Shown here: positions 42,051-50,256 of the stretch, one piece after another
Layout of the letters: each line of letters begins with the position of its first letter
How positions within the stretch are numbered: position 1 is the stretch's first letter
From: Nonomuraea glycinis
Lineage (GTDB): Bacteria; Actinomycetota; Actinomycetes; Streptosporangiales; Streptosporangiaceae
NCBI RefSeq assembly: GCF_014646515.1
Contig: NZ_BMNK01000023.1
Span: 1-64,000 of the forward strand
Length of the DNA stretch: 64,000 nt
Reading direction: 5' to 3'
Position numbers and translations under genes: made by a program
Notes under the pieces: generated by a model
What the model was told of the DNA's origin: nothing
Database searches by the model: none
Seen by the model: only the letters and a program-made list of their open reading frames with translations

Positions 42051-42292
42051 CCTTAGGGCTATCGTGGGCTTCGGACTTTGTCATTCATGCTGGAAACTTT
42101 GTCAGTGGTGCACGGCTTCAGGCGCTGTATCAGGCGAGAGCCCTGCGGGTGCCTGTCGAAGCAGTCGTACAGCGAGCGGCGATCCCGACAAACTGATGTC
42201 GCGAACCGGCCGTGTCGAGGGGGTCTTGTGGGGGAACGGGCCGAGGTCCTACCAGGCCTGCTCTGTGACCGACGCGGACGAAGGTCCGCCTC

Positions 42293-43261
42293 ATGAGCCC
42301 GGTCCTGGACACCGCGTTCATACCGCCGCAGGACCGGGAGGAAGTGGTCCGGAACGCGGTTTGGGAATCCATGGTGGCAGTCGACATCGACCACGGTCCG
42401 CCGGCTGAGGACATCGCCGTTCGCATCGGACTCGGCGCCGTCGGGCCCCTCAAGGTCTGTTCGGCGCGGGCGACCGCGGTCACGATCCGTCGGACGGAGC
42501 GGCTCGCCCGGGAAGATGATGAGCCGGCCGTCACCCTGGGTGTTCAGATGACGGGCAGCAGCATGGTGGTGCAGAACGGTCGCGAGTGCCTGCTGGGGCC
42601 GGGAGACTGCGCCGTCTTCGAGTCGATCGCTCCCTACACCCTCCTCTTCGACGAGCAAGTCGACCACCGCTTCATCCGTTTCCCCCGCGCGGCACTCGCG
42701 CTCCCCGACCGGTTACTGCGAGACATCACCGCGGTCCCCCTGGGATCCGACAACCCCATCGCGCGTCTCGCCTTCACCTACTTCTCCCAACTGACCGCCA
42801 CCGACGAATTGCACCAGGGTGTGCACGCTGACGCCGCCGTGCAACCCAGCGTCGAACTCCTCCGTGCCGTCCTGACGTCCCAGCACGACAACTCCGGCCT
42901 GGCCAGGGCGCCATTGGAGGCGACGCTCAGCCTGCGGGTCACTCAATACATCCGTGAGCATCTGGCTGATCGGGATCTGTCGGCGGCGCGGATAGCCGCC
43001 GCGCACGACATCTCCGTACGCCATCTCTACGCTGTGCTGTCCCGCTCGGGAATCAGCCTCGGAGACTGGATCCGTACGCGCCGTCTGGCCGAATGCAGGC
43101 GGGAGCTGGCCGGCCAGAACGGGCGGCTGCGGACCATCGCGGCGATAGGGCGGAGTTGGGGCTTCGCGGACGCGACCCACTTCAGCAAGATGTTCAAACA
43201 GACGTACGGAATCTCACCGCGGGCCTGGCGCGAACAGAACCACCCCCGCGCCTCCGCGTGA
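42293..43261 (+). CDS. AraC-family regulator (AraC-binding-like/HTH_18)
   Basis: The 322-aa protein has an N-terminal sensor like that of AraC_binding_2 proteins (VQMTGSSMVVQNGRECLLGP) and two C-terminal helix-turn-helix motifs (ARIAAAHDISVRHLYAVLSR and IGRSWGFADATHFSKMFKQT, ending YGISPRAWR). The last motif is the AraC signature. No target is obvious: the neighbours are transposase debris and the convergent GPP34 operon. Confidence 0.88.
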   Translation: MSPVLDTAFIPPQDREEVVRNAVWESMVAVDIDHGPPAEDIAVRIGLGAVGPLKVCSARATAVTIRRTERLAREDDEPAVTLGVQMTGSSMVVQNGRECLLGPGDCAVFESIAPYTLLFDEQVDHRFIRFPRAALALPDRLLRDITAVPLGSDNPIARLAFTYFSQLTATDELHQGVHADAAVQPSVELLRAVLTSQHDNSGLARAPLEATLSLRVTQYIREHLADRDLSAARIAAAHDISVRHLYAVLSRSGISLGDWIRTRRLAECRRELAGQNGRLRTIAAIGRSWGFADATHFSKMFKQTYGISPRAWREQNHPRASA

Positions 43262-43321
43262 TGGTCTCCGCGCGCGTTCACCGTCCGCCAAGCCTGTCCA
43301 CGTCGGCGGGCACGACACTCG

Positions 43322-43972
43322 TCAGCCGCTTGAGCTCGCCGCCTTGGCCGCCTCGACGCTCTTGCGCAATGCGGTCGCGACCGGCTCGACGGGCGCGGAC
43401 AGTTGCTGGATCCGGTCCCGGAGCTGACGCGTCTCCCGCCAGGAGGGCACCACCGTCTTGAGCCCGGCAGCCGTGGCCAGCGCCGCCATGACGCGGACGT
43501 CCTCGTCCAGGTGCCCGACCGGCTGGCCGCCGCGGATGGCCCGGCCGACGCGCTCGGCCAGCCTGCGCGACAGGTACGCCTTGCGTGGCGTGATCCGTTC
43601 GACCGGGAACAGCAGGATGCGGCGCCGCTCCACGCTGATCAGCCGGGCGGCCGCCAGCTCGTCGCGTACCACGTGGACCGCCTTGCCGTGGTCCTTCTGC
43701 ACCCACCGCCGCCACGAGCGGGGCGGCGAGCTCGAGATCTGCTCCCAGACCACGGCCGGCAGGGAACCCGGCTCGGCGGCCGGGGCGGTGCGAGCTCGCG
43801 CCTTGCCCGACTCGTCCACCAGGTTGCCCGCCAGCAGCAGCTCGGTGAGGGCTGCCGCGCGCAGCAGATAGCCCAGCACGTCCCGCTGGGTCAGCTTTTC
43901 CTTCCGCAGGTCGAAGGCCAGTAGGAAGGTTGATCGGGTCAGTGACTCACCCTGCTTCACTTGCGTCTCCAT
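43322..43972 (-). CDS. GPP34 (GOLPH3/Vps74-like) family protein
   Basis: The 216-aa protein has the GPP34 fold pattern. The N-terminal block is LTQRDVLGYLLRAAALTELLLAG, the middle LAAARLISVERRRILLFPVERIT (with the beta hairpin), and the C-terminal block QPVGHLDEDVRVMAALATAAGL. Eukaryotic GOLPH3 binds PI4P at the Golgi; bacterial members are common in actinomycetes and have no assigned role, though lipid binding is plausible. Its start overlaps the end of the ribbon-helix-helix gene by 26 bp. An orphan copy of its last ~98 bp lies at 41129. Confidence 0.82.
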   Translation of the reverse strand: METQVKQGESLTRSTFLLAFDLRKEKLTQRDVLGYLLRAAALTELLLAGNLVDESGKARARTAPAAEPGSLPAVVWEQISSSPPRSWRRWVQKDHGKAVHVVRDELAAARLISVERRRILLFPVERITPRKAYLSRRLAERVGRAIRGGQPVGHLDEDVRVMAALATAAGLKTVVPSWRETRQLRDRIQQLSAPVEPVATALRKSVEAAKAASSSG

Positions 43973-44213
43973 CCGCCCGCTCCTCTTCTCCGTGATCCGC
44001 GTCGTCCGTTGTGCCGTCCTCTGGTGCCTTCTTCGGCCGTCCGCGTGGGCGCATCCGCCCCACCCCATCAGGCAGGCGTCCGGCCTCGGACAGGGCCCTG
44101 CGCAGCAGGAACTCGATCTGAGAGTTCGTGCTGCGCAGCTCGTCGGCCGCCCACCTGGTCAGCGCGTCATGCACCACCGGGTCAAGGCGCAGCAGGATCT
44201 TCTTCCGCTCCAC
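43947..44213 (-). CDS. Ribbon-helix-helix (Arc/CopG-like) DNA-binding protein
   Basis: The 88-aa protein begins MERKKILLRLDPVVHDALTR, followed by WAADELRSTNSQIEFLLRRA. This is a beta strand and two helices of the ribbon-helix-helix fold, as in Arc and in CopG-type antitoxins. A charged, Pro-rich tail follows. It lies 5 bp after the SPFH gene and overlaps the GPP34 gene, so it is the middle cistron of an operon. It is the natural candidate to bind the palindrome upstream of the operon. Confidence 0.82.
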   Translation of the reverse strand: MERKKILLRLDPVVHDALTRWAADELRSTNSQIEFLLRRALSEAGRLPDGVGRMRPRGRPKKAPEDGTTDDADHGEEERADGDASEAG

Positions 44214-44218
44214 GGTGA

Positions 44219-45169
44219 CTAGTGGTAGAGCGTGCCCGTGTTGACCACGGGCTGGGTGTCGCGGTCACCCACCAGCACCACGAGCAGGTTGCTCACCATG
44301 GCCGCCTTGCGCTCCTCGTCCAGCTCGACCACGTCGTGCTCGGCGAGCCGGGCCAGGGCCATCTCCACCATGCCGACCGCGCCCTCGACGATCCGCTGCC
44401 GGGCCGCGACCACCGCGCCCGCCTGCTGGCGGCGCAGCATGGCGTGGGCGATCTCGGGCGCGTACGCCAGGTGGATGATGCGGGACTCGATGACCTTCAC
44501 CCCGGCGGACGACACCCTGGCCGCGATCTCCGTGGACAGCCGCTCGTTGATCTCGTCGGCGTTGTCCCGCAGGGACAGCCTCGGGTCGCCGTGCGCGTCG
44601 TACGGATAGCTGCCCGCGATGTGCCGCACGGCCGTTTCCGCCTGGATGGCCACGAACTCCAGGAAGTCGTCCACCTCGAAGACCGCCTGCGCGGTGTCCT
44701 CCACCTGCCAGACCACCACGGTCGCGATCTGGATCGGATTGCCGTCCGCGTCGTTGACCTTCGTCACGCCCGTCTCGTGGTTGCGGATCCGCGTGGACAC
44801 CCGCCGGCGTGCCGTGATCGGGTTGACCCAGTGGAAGCCGGGGGTGCGCAGGGTGCCGACGTACCGGCCGAGCAGCTGCACCACCCTGGCCTCGCCCGGC
44901 GCCACCGCGGTGAGGCCGAAGTAGGTGAAGAACCCGAGCACGATCGTCAGGATGCTCACGATGAGCACCCACAGGCCGCCCTACCCGGCCCCCGAGGCGA
45001 GCATGGCGATTCCCACGACGAGCAGCGCGATCCCGCCCAGGGTCAGCGCCGTCGCCACCCCCAGCATCACGAACCCGTTGGCCGCCCGCACGGGGTGCTC
45101 GCTCGTGCGCGGTGCGGGCATGTCCACGACGGCGGCCTCAAGTGTGGCCCCGCCCGATGTGTCCACCAT
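44219..45169 (-). pseudogene. SPFH/Band 7 membrane protein gene interrupted by an in-frame amber codon
   Basis: The first part (45169-44984) encodes a cytosolic stretch and one helix (FVMLGVATALTLGGIALLVV). The second (44968-44219) starts with the next helix and the SPFH domain (EARVVQLLGRYVGTLRTPGF, STRIRNHETGVTKVND, VVVWQVEDTAQAVFEVDDF). Both are in the same frame, separated only by TAG at 44983-44981 (GCC GGG TAG GGC GGC). Together they give the normal ~316-aa protein. A restart at GTG 44968 could yield a protein lacking the first helix. SPFH proteins scaffold membrane microdomains. Either a nonsense mutation or a sequencing error explains this. Confidence 0.75.
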
Positions 45170-45204
45170 CGTCCGTCCCTTCTCTGTGACTTCACCGTAC
45201 TATC

Positions 45205-45220
45205 AAAGTGATATCACTTT
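45205..45220. promoter_or_regulatory. 16-bp perfect palindrome upstream of the SPFH operon
   Basis: AAAGTGATATCACTTT is perfectly self-complementary and lies 36 bp before the SPFH start, within an AT-rich stretch where the -10 or -35 should be. The core GTGATATCAC is a likely operator. The ribbon-helix-helix protein encoded in the same operon is the obvious candidate ligand. Confidence 0.65.
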
Positions 45221-45329
45221 TTCGCGGACTGTGGAAGACCGATTCTCAGCGGGGCGGCTCGCCCTGAAAGGGAGCAGAAGACGGGCAAGGATCCTCGCAA
45301 CCAGGAGGAGAAACCTGCACACTCTAGGC

Positions 45330-46772
45330 ATGTTGTGGGCAGGCAAGTCCGCCACGGAGATCGCGGCGGCCGTACGACAGGGCAAGGTCACGGCCACGGC
45401 GGTCATCGAGGAGCACCTGCGGGTGATCGCCGAACGTGACCCGCGCGTGGGCGCCTTCCGCCTGGTCAGGCGGGAGGCGCTGGAGGAGGCGCGGGCCGTG
45501 CAGCGACGCCGTGACCTGGCGGATCTGCCGCTGGCCGGGGTGCCCGTCGCGGTCAAGGACAACGTGGAGGTCGCCGGGGAGGCCACCCGGATCGGCTCCG
45601 CCGTCACCGGCGACGCCCCCGCCGCCGAGGACCACGCCACGGTCGCCCGCCTGCGCGCGGCGGGCGCGGTGGTGATCGGGCTGACGAACCTGCCCGAGCT
45701 CGGCCTGGTGGCCTTCGGCGACAGCGCGTACGGCACCGTACGCAATCCCTGGGACAGAAGCCGTACGGCGGGCGGCTCGTCCTCGGGCAGCGCCGCGGCG
45801 GTCGCGGCCGGGATGGTGCCGATCGCGCTCGGCAACGACGGCATGGGCTCGCTCAGGATCCCGGCGGCGTGCTGCGGGGTGCTCGCCGTCAAACCGGGCA
45901 CCGGCCTGGTCCCGCCCCCGTCGGACGCCTGGCAGGGCCTGTCGGAGAACGGCCCGATCGCCACCGTCGCCGCGGATCTGTCGCTGATGCTGTCCGTGCT
46001 GGCCGCGGACCCGTCGCTGGCCGAGGCGTGGCGGGGCGGCTGCCGGCTGGAGCCCCGGCGGCCGATGCTCCGCTCGGTCTGGGCGGACGACGACGAGGTC
46101 TGGGAGCCGCCGCCGCCACAGGACAGCCCCGAGCCGTTCGACCTGCGCATCGCCTACACCCCGCAGCCCCTGCCCACCGGCCTGCCGATGGACAAGGAGT
46201 TTCAGGCGGCGGTACGCGGGGCGGCCGAGACGCTCCGCGTCGCCGGGCACACCATCGTCGAGCGTGACACGCGCCTGCCCACCTGGCTCGGCCCCGCGAC
46301 GATCGCCACCTGGCTCACCCGGGCCGGCGAGGCGGCGGACGGCCTGGACCGGTGGCGGCTGGAACGCCGCAGCCGCGCGCTGGCCCGTGGTGGGCGGGTG
46401 CTCACCCGGCTCGGCCTGGACGGCGTGCGGGGCCGGGACCGGTGGAGCGGCTACGGCGCCGACCAGTGGTTCGGCGACGCCGACGTGCTCATCACCCCGG
46501 CGCTGGCGGCGATCCCGCCCAGGGCCGAAGGCTGGGGCGAGCGCGGCCTGCTCCGCACGGTGCTGGGCAACGTCCGCTACGCCCCGGTGACCGGCCCGTG
46601 GAACATGTGCGGCTGGCCCGCCATGACGGTCCCGATCGCCACCCACTCCAGCGGCCTGCCCATCGGCGTGCAGCTCATCGCCCCGCCGGGCGGCGAACCC
46701 CACCTGCTCGGCCTCGCCGCCCAACTGCAGACGGCCCACCCACCGATCCGCCCCCCGGGCTTCTCCGTCTAG
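45330..46772 (+). CDS. Amidase-signature family hydrolase
   Basis: The 480-aa protein has the amidase triad: Lys 76 (VAVKDNVEVAG), the cis-Ser in AGGSSSGSAA (147-156) and the nucleophile Ser 174 in GNDGMGSLRIPA (usually GTDxGGSIRxPA). It hydrolyses an amide of unknown identity. It is not GatA, since no gatB or gatC is near. The ATG at 45330 is preferred; AGGAGG lies about 20 nt upstream, an unusually long spacing, so an unnoticed start further upstream is possible. Confidence 0.88.
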   Translation: MLWAGKSATEIAAAVRQGKVTATAVIEEHLRVIAERDPRVGAFRLVRREALEEARAVQRRRDLADLPLAGVPVAVKDNVEVAGEATRIGSAVTGDAPAAEDHATVARLRAAGAVVIGLTNLPELGLVAFGDSAYGTVRNPWDRSRTAGGSSSGSAAAVAAGMVPIALGNDGMGSLRIPAACCGVLAVKPGTGLVPPPSDAWQGLSENGPIATVAADLSLMLSVLAADPSLAEAWRGGCRLEPRRPMLRSVWADDDEVWEPPPPQDSPEPFDLRIAYTPQPLPTGLPMDKEFQAAVRGAAETLRVAGHTIVERDTRLPTWLGPATIATWLTRAGEAADGLDRWRLERRSRALARGGRVLTRLGLDGVRGRDRWSGYGADQWFGDADVLITPALAAIPPRAEGWGERGLLRTVLGNVRYAPVTGPWNMCGWPAMTVPIATHSSGLPIGVQLIAPPGGEPHLLGLAAQLQTAHPPIRPPGFSV

Positions 46773-46778
46773 ACGCGG

Positions 46779-47624
46779 CTAGACGCCGAGCGGGTGCCAG
46801 ACGGTCTTGGTCTCCAGGAAGCGGGTCATTCGCTTCAGGCCGGGGTCGGCCGCCCAGTCGTCCGTCGAGGCGGGCAGCACCCGCTTGAGGTTGACGGCCG
46901 CCTCCTGCTCGCAGCGCAGCGCCAGGTCGGCGTCCGCCACGCCTGTCAGGTCCAGGCCGTTGACGTCCATGTGGGCCGCCAGCCAGGGCGCCAGCTCCGC
47001 CTGGTGACCGGTGAGGATGTTGACGACGCCGCCCGGCAGGTCGGAGGTGGCCAGCACCTCGGCCAGCGTGATCGACGGCAGCGGGGTCCGCTCCGCGGCC
47101 ACCACCACGCACGTGTTGCCGGTGACGATCACCGGCGCGACGACCGAGATCAGCCCCAGCAGCGGATCGGCGGGCGCCACGACCGCGACCACCCCGGTGG
47201 GCTCCGGCGAGGACAGGTTGAAGTACGGGCCCGCGACGGGATTGGCGGTGCCGTGCACCGAGGCGATCTTGTCGGACCAGCCCGCGTACCAGACGAGCCG
47301 GTCGATCGTCGCGTCCACCGCCTCCAGCGCGGCCTTCTTCCCCGTGCCGAGCTCCTCGGCGAACTGCCCGCGGCGGCCCTCCAGCATCTCCGCGATCCGG
47401 TAGAGGATCTGGCCGCGGTTGTAGGCGGTGGCGCCCGACCAGCCAGGGAAGGCCTTGCGCGCGGCCGTCACCGCGTCCCTGGCGTCCTTGCGCGACGCCC
47501 TGGACGCGTTGGCGAGGAAGTCACCCTTGGGCGAGGTCACGGTGTAGGACCTCCCGCTCTCGGAGCGCGGGAACTTCCCGCCGATGAACAGCTTGTAGGT
47601 CTTGCGAACGGACAACCTACTCAT
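46779..47624 (-). CDS. Short aldehyde dehydrogenase-like protein without catalytic domain
   Basis: The 281-aa protein aligns with the N-terminal, NAD-binding half of aldehyde dehydrogenases (YKLFIGGKFPRSESGRSYTV, AFPGWSGATAYNRGQILYRI, PGGVVNILTG). It ends before the catalytic Cys loop and lacks the GQxC region. The same full-length/short pair is often seen in actinobacteria, so it is probably a stable accessory paralogue rather than a recent truncation. It follows the full-length gene by about 170 bp. Confidence 0.8.
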   Translation of the reverse strand: MSRLSVRKTYKLFIGGKFPRSESGRSYTVTSPKGDFLANASRASRKDARDAVTAARKAFPGWSGATAYNRGQILYRIAEMLEGRRGQFAEELGTGKKAALEAVDATIDRLVWYAGWSDKIASVHGTANPVAGPYFNLSSPEPTGVVAVVAPADPLLGLISVVAPVIVTGNTCVVVAAERTPLPSITLAEVLATSDLPGGVVNILTGHQAELAPWLAAHMDVNGLDLTGVADADLALRCEQEAAVNLKRVLPASTDDWAADPGLKRMTRFLETKTVWHPLGV

Positions 47625-47808
47625 CGCCGCGCCCCCTCCACATGATCTCCTGAGTCGTCTGGACCGGCACGAACACCTGGCCGCACCGGCTCACGCCGCA
47701 GCGGTGGGCGTACCAGCCGGTGCGTACGGGGCGTCCGGCGCGGGCGAAGGCGTGGCCGCGGGTGGCCTGCGTGCGGCGGGCCCGGCGACGGCCGTGGTCA
47801 CACGTCAA
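47617..47808 (-). CDS. Possible small Cys-containing protein between the two ALDH genes
   Basis: The 63-aa frame overlaps the stop of the full-length dehydrogenase by 11 bp and the start of the short one by 8 bp, which would allow coupled translation. It is Arg-rich with three cysteines (one at CDHGRRR, two in HRCGVSRCGQVF). I recognise no family, and high-GC DNA often leaves such frames open, so this is tentative. Confidence 0.25.
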   Translation of the reverse strand: MTCDHGRRRARRTQATRGHAFARAGRPVRTGWYAHRCGVSRCGQVFVPVQTTQEIMWRGRGDE

Positions 47809-49228
47809 GGTAGGCCTCCAGTCCGAGCAGTCCGCCCTCGCGCCCGTAGCCGGACTCCTTGTAGCCGCCGAAGGGCGAGGCCGGGTCGAACCGGTTGAAG
47901 GTGTTGGCCCAGATCACTCCCGCCCTGAGCTGGTCGGCCATCCACAGGATGCGCGAGCCCTTCTCGGTCCAGATGCCCGCCGAGAGGCCGTACGGCGTGT
48001 TGTTCGCCTTCTCGACGGCCTCGGCCGGGGTGCGGAAGGTCAGGACCGACAGCACCGGCCCGAAGATCTCCTCGCGGGCGATGCGGTGCGACTGGGCCAC
48101 GCCGGTGAAGATCGTGGGCGGGAACCAGTAGCCCCTGTCGGGCAGCTCGCAGGCGGGTGACCAGCGCTCGGCCCCCTCCGACTCGCCGAGGTCCGACAGC
48201 TGCCGGATCTTGGCGAGCTGCTCGGCGGAGTTGATGGCGCCGATGTCGGTGTTCTTGTCGAGCGGGTCGCCCAGCCGCAGCGTCCCCAGCCTGCGCTTGA
48301 GCGCCGACAGCAGCTCGTCCTGGATCGACTCCTGCACCAGCAGCCGCGAGCCCGCGCAGCAGACGTGCCCCTGGTTGAAGAAGATGCCGTTGACGATGCC
48401 CTCGACGGCCTGGTCCAGGGCGGCGTCCTCGAACACGATGTTCGCGGCCTTGCCGCCCAGCTCCAGCGTGAGCTTCTTGCCGGTGCCCGCGACGGTGCGC
48501 GCGATGACCCGGCCGACCTCGGTCGAGCCGGTGAAGGCCACCTTGTTCACGTCGGGGTGCGCGACCACGGCCGCGCCGGTCTCGCCCGCCCCGGTGACGA
48601 TGTTGACCACCCCGGGCGGCAGCTCGGCCTGCCGGCAGATCTCCGCGAACAGCAGCGCGGTCAGCGGCGTCGTCTCGGCCGGCTTGAGCACCACCGTGTT
48701 GCCGCAGGCCAGCGCCGGCGCGATCTTCCACGCCAGCATGAGCAGCGGGAAGTTCCACGGAATGACCTGCCCGGCGACGCCGAGCGGCCGAGGATCGGCC
48801 CCGAACCCGGCGTACCCCAGCTTGTCGGCCCAGCCCGCGTAGTAGAAGAAGTGCGCCGCGACCAGCGGCACGTCCACGTCACGCGACTCACGGATCGGCT
48901 TGCCGTTGTCGAGCGACTCCAGCACGGCCAGCTCCCTGGCCCGCTCCTGGATGATCCGGGCGACGCGGAACAGATACTTGGCCCGCTCGGCCCCCGGCAG
49001 CCCGCTCCAGCCGTCAAAGGCCTTACGAGCAGCTTGTACGGCGCGGTCGACGTCATCGGAAGAGGCGGTGGCCACCTCCGCGAGCGTCTCCTCGGTCGCC
49101 GGGTTGACGGTCTTGAAGGACGGCCCTGAGCCGTCCACGAACTCTCCGTTGATGAACAACCCGTAGGACGGCTTGAGATCGACGATGTCGCGCGACTCTG
49201 GCGCGGGTGCGTACTCGAACATCGCCAT
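47798..49228 (-). CDS. NAD-dependent aldehyde dehydrogenase
   Basis: The 476-aa protein has all family landmarks: IPWNFPLLMLAWKIAPALA (cofactor pocket), FTGSTEVGR, LELGGKAANIVFEDA with the general-base Glu, and FFNQGHVCCAGSRLLVQ with the catalytic Cys. The C-terminal EEIFGPVLSV and GGYKESGYGREGG are also present. It oxidises an aldehyde to the acid in the cytosol. The ATG at 49228 (MAMFEYAPAP) is the family-like start. It forms a unit with the short paralogue downstream. Confidence 0.93.
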   Translation of the reverse strand: MAMFEYAPAPESRDIVDLKPSYGLFINGEFVDGSGPSFKTVNPATEETLAEVATASSDDVDRAVQAARKAFDGWSGLPGAERAKYLFRVARIIQERARELAVLESLDNGKPIRESRDVDVPLVAAHFFYYAGWADKLGYAGFGADPRPLGVAGQVIPWNFPLLMLAWKIAPALACGNTVVLKPAETTPLTALLFAEICRQAELPPGVVNIVTGAGETGAAVVAHPDVNKVAFTGSTEVGRVIARTVAGTGKKLTLELGGKAANIVFEDAALDQAVEGIVNGIFFNQGHVCCAGSRLLVQESIQDELLSALKRRLGTLRLGDPLDKNTDIGAINSAEQLAKIRQLSDLGESEGAERWSPACELPDRGYWFPPTIFTGVAQSHRIAREEIFGPVLSVLTFRTPAEAVEKANNTPYGLSAGIWTEKGSRILWMADQLRAGVIWANTFNRFDPASPFGGYKESGYGREGGLLGLEAYLDV

Positions 49229-49406
49229 CAGCCCAGAGTGAAGTATTGGGACATCACGCCTGCCAGCGTAGACGGTCATGCCGAGTGCTCAGCGGGTCCG
49301 GCGCGGAACGCGGCACGATCGCTACCGGGACCGAACCTCCACTGGGTCAGCAGCGCTACTGATGTCGCCGTACAGACAACTGCCAGCAGACCAAGGTCAG
49401 CCGGTG

Positions 49407-49463
49407 CCCGCGATCGGACAGGTCGAGCAACTCACCGAGATGTTCTCGAACAGCCGAATCCCC
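49407..49463. repeat. Dispersed repeat, first half (copy 1a)
   Basis: This matches 58371-58427 at 55 of 57 bases (core CAGGTCGAGCAACTC and GAGATGTTCTCGAACAGCCG). The rest of the 49229-49524 interval shows no gene. Changes between copies are mostly silent in the minus-strand frame reading AVREHLGELLDL, which hints at decayed coding sequence. Confidence 0.8.
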
Positions 49464-49524
49464 AGCATGATGGGCGCGGCACCAGGCCAGGCGAGGGCAG
49501 GCTTGGGGCGATACTTATAGCTTC

Positions 49525-49806
49525 GTGACCATGATGTTTGGCCCTGACGATTTGATCGATCACGACGGTCCCATCACGCCGTACCGACAGCTCGCCGCGA
49601 TCCTGAAGGCCCGCATCGCCAGAGGCGACTGGCGGCCGAATCGCCCGATCCCATCCGAGGCTCGGCTCGTTCAGGAGTACGGCCTGGCGCGTTCGACCGT
49701 TCGCCGCGGCATCGCAGAGCTCGTCGCCGAGGGAGTGCTCTTCGTCATGCCCCAGCGCGGCACGTACGTCTCTCCGTCAGACAGCACTGAGGGCGCCGAG
49801 GGGTGA
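49525..49806 (+). CDS. GntR-family winged-helix regulator, DNA-binding domain only
   Basis: The 93-aa protein is the GntR helix-turn-helix: PYRQLAAILKARIARGDW, PIPSEARLVQEYGLARSTVR and GIAELVAEGVLFVMPQRGTY. There is no ligand-binding domain, as in the small stand-alone GntR proteins common in actinomycetes. It lies between the two halves of a dispersed repeat (49407-49463 and 49851-49888), as if inserted there. The target is unknown. Confidence 0.85.
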   Translation: MTMMFGPDDLIDHDGPITPYRQLAAILKARIARGDWRPNRPIPSEARLVQEYGLARSTVRRGIAELVAEGVLFVMPQRGTYVSPSDSTEGAEG

Positions 49807-49850
49807 GTTCCAGGCCGCAGTGAGGGGACATCAGGTTCGAGGAAGGCTCA

Positions 49851-49888
49851 CCACTGAGCCAGAGCACAGGCATACCATCAATCAGCAC
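49851..49888. repeat. Dispersed repeat, second half (copy 1b)
   Basis: This matches 58450-58487 at about 34 of 38 bases (CCACTGAGCC..., GCACAGGCAT...). In the other copy the two halves are only 22 bp apart; here they are 387 bp apart with the GntR gene between. Confidence 0.75.
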
Positions 49889-49963
49889 CTGCTGATATCC
49901 CGGTCCGCGTGGGCGGAGTTGCCATGGCCCGCGTCAGGATGGTCACCCCAAGCTCGTCGTCGA

Positions 49964-50161
49964 TCACTCTGGGAACCATTCCTCGTCCGGCGAGGGGGCT
50001 AGCGTGCTGTTCCGAAAATACAGGTCGGCGGGGTTTCTGGCGTAGCAGTTGACGTCGGCCACGAGCCACGTACCGGGCAACTGCTCTGGTTCGAGACCGG
50101 TGGCCGCACAGATCGGTTCAAACGGCATCAGAACCGGTGTCGTGATCTTCCAGCCGACCAC
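49964..50161 (-). CDS. Small hypothetical protein downstream of the AbiE-like pair
   Basis: The 65-aa frame (VVGWKITTPVLMPFEPICAA..., ending DEEWFPE) has a balanced, protein-like composition. The coding character continues upstream in frame to about 50238 (IATPIEILGIGDRS), only about 20 bp after the stop of the AbiEii-like gene, but without an ATG or GTG there. It may start at a rare codon or be truncated. I recognise no family. If real it is a third cistron of the defence-like unit. Confidence 0.4.
   Translation of the reverse strand: MVGWKITTPVLMPFEPICAATGLEPEQLPGTWLVADVNCYARNPADLYFRNSTLAPSPDEEWFPE
50000..50021. repeat. Left arm of an inverted repeat flanking the AbiE-like cassette
   Basis: TAGCGTGCTGTTCCGAAAAT plus AC is the reverse complement of 52217-52238 at 20 of 22 positions. 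It lies inside the small downstream gene (encoding YFRNSTLA). Confidence 0.65.
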
Positions 50162-50256
50162 GATGACCTTGGCCGTGGCGGTCTCTGATCTGTCGCCGAT
50201 GCCGAGGATTTCGATCGGAGTGGCGATCGGCCTGCGCTCTTTGGCGACGGGATAGC

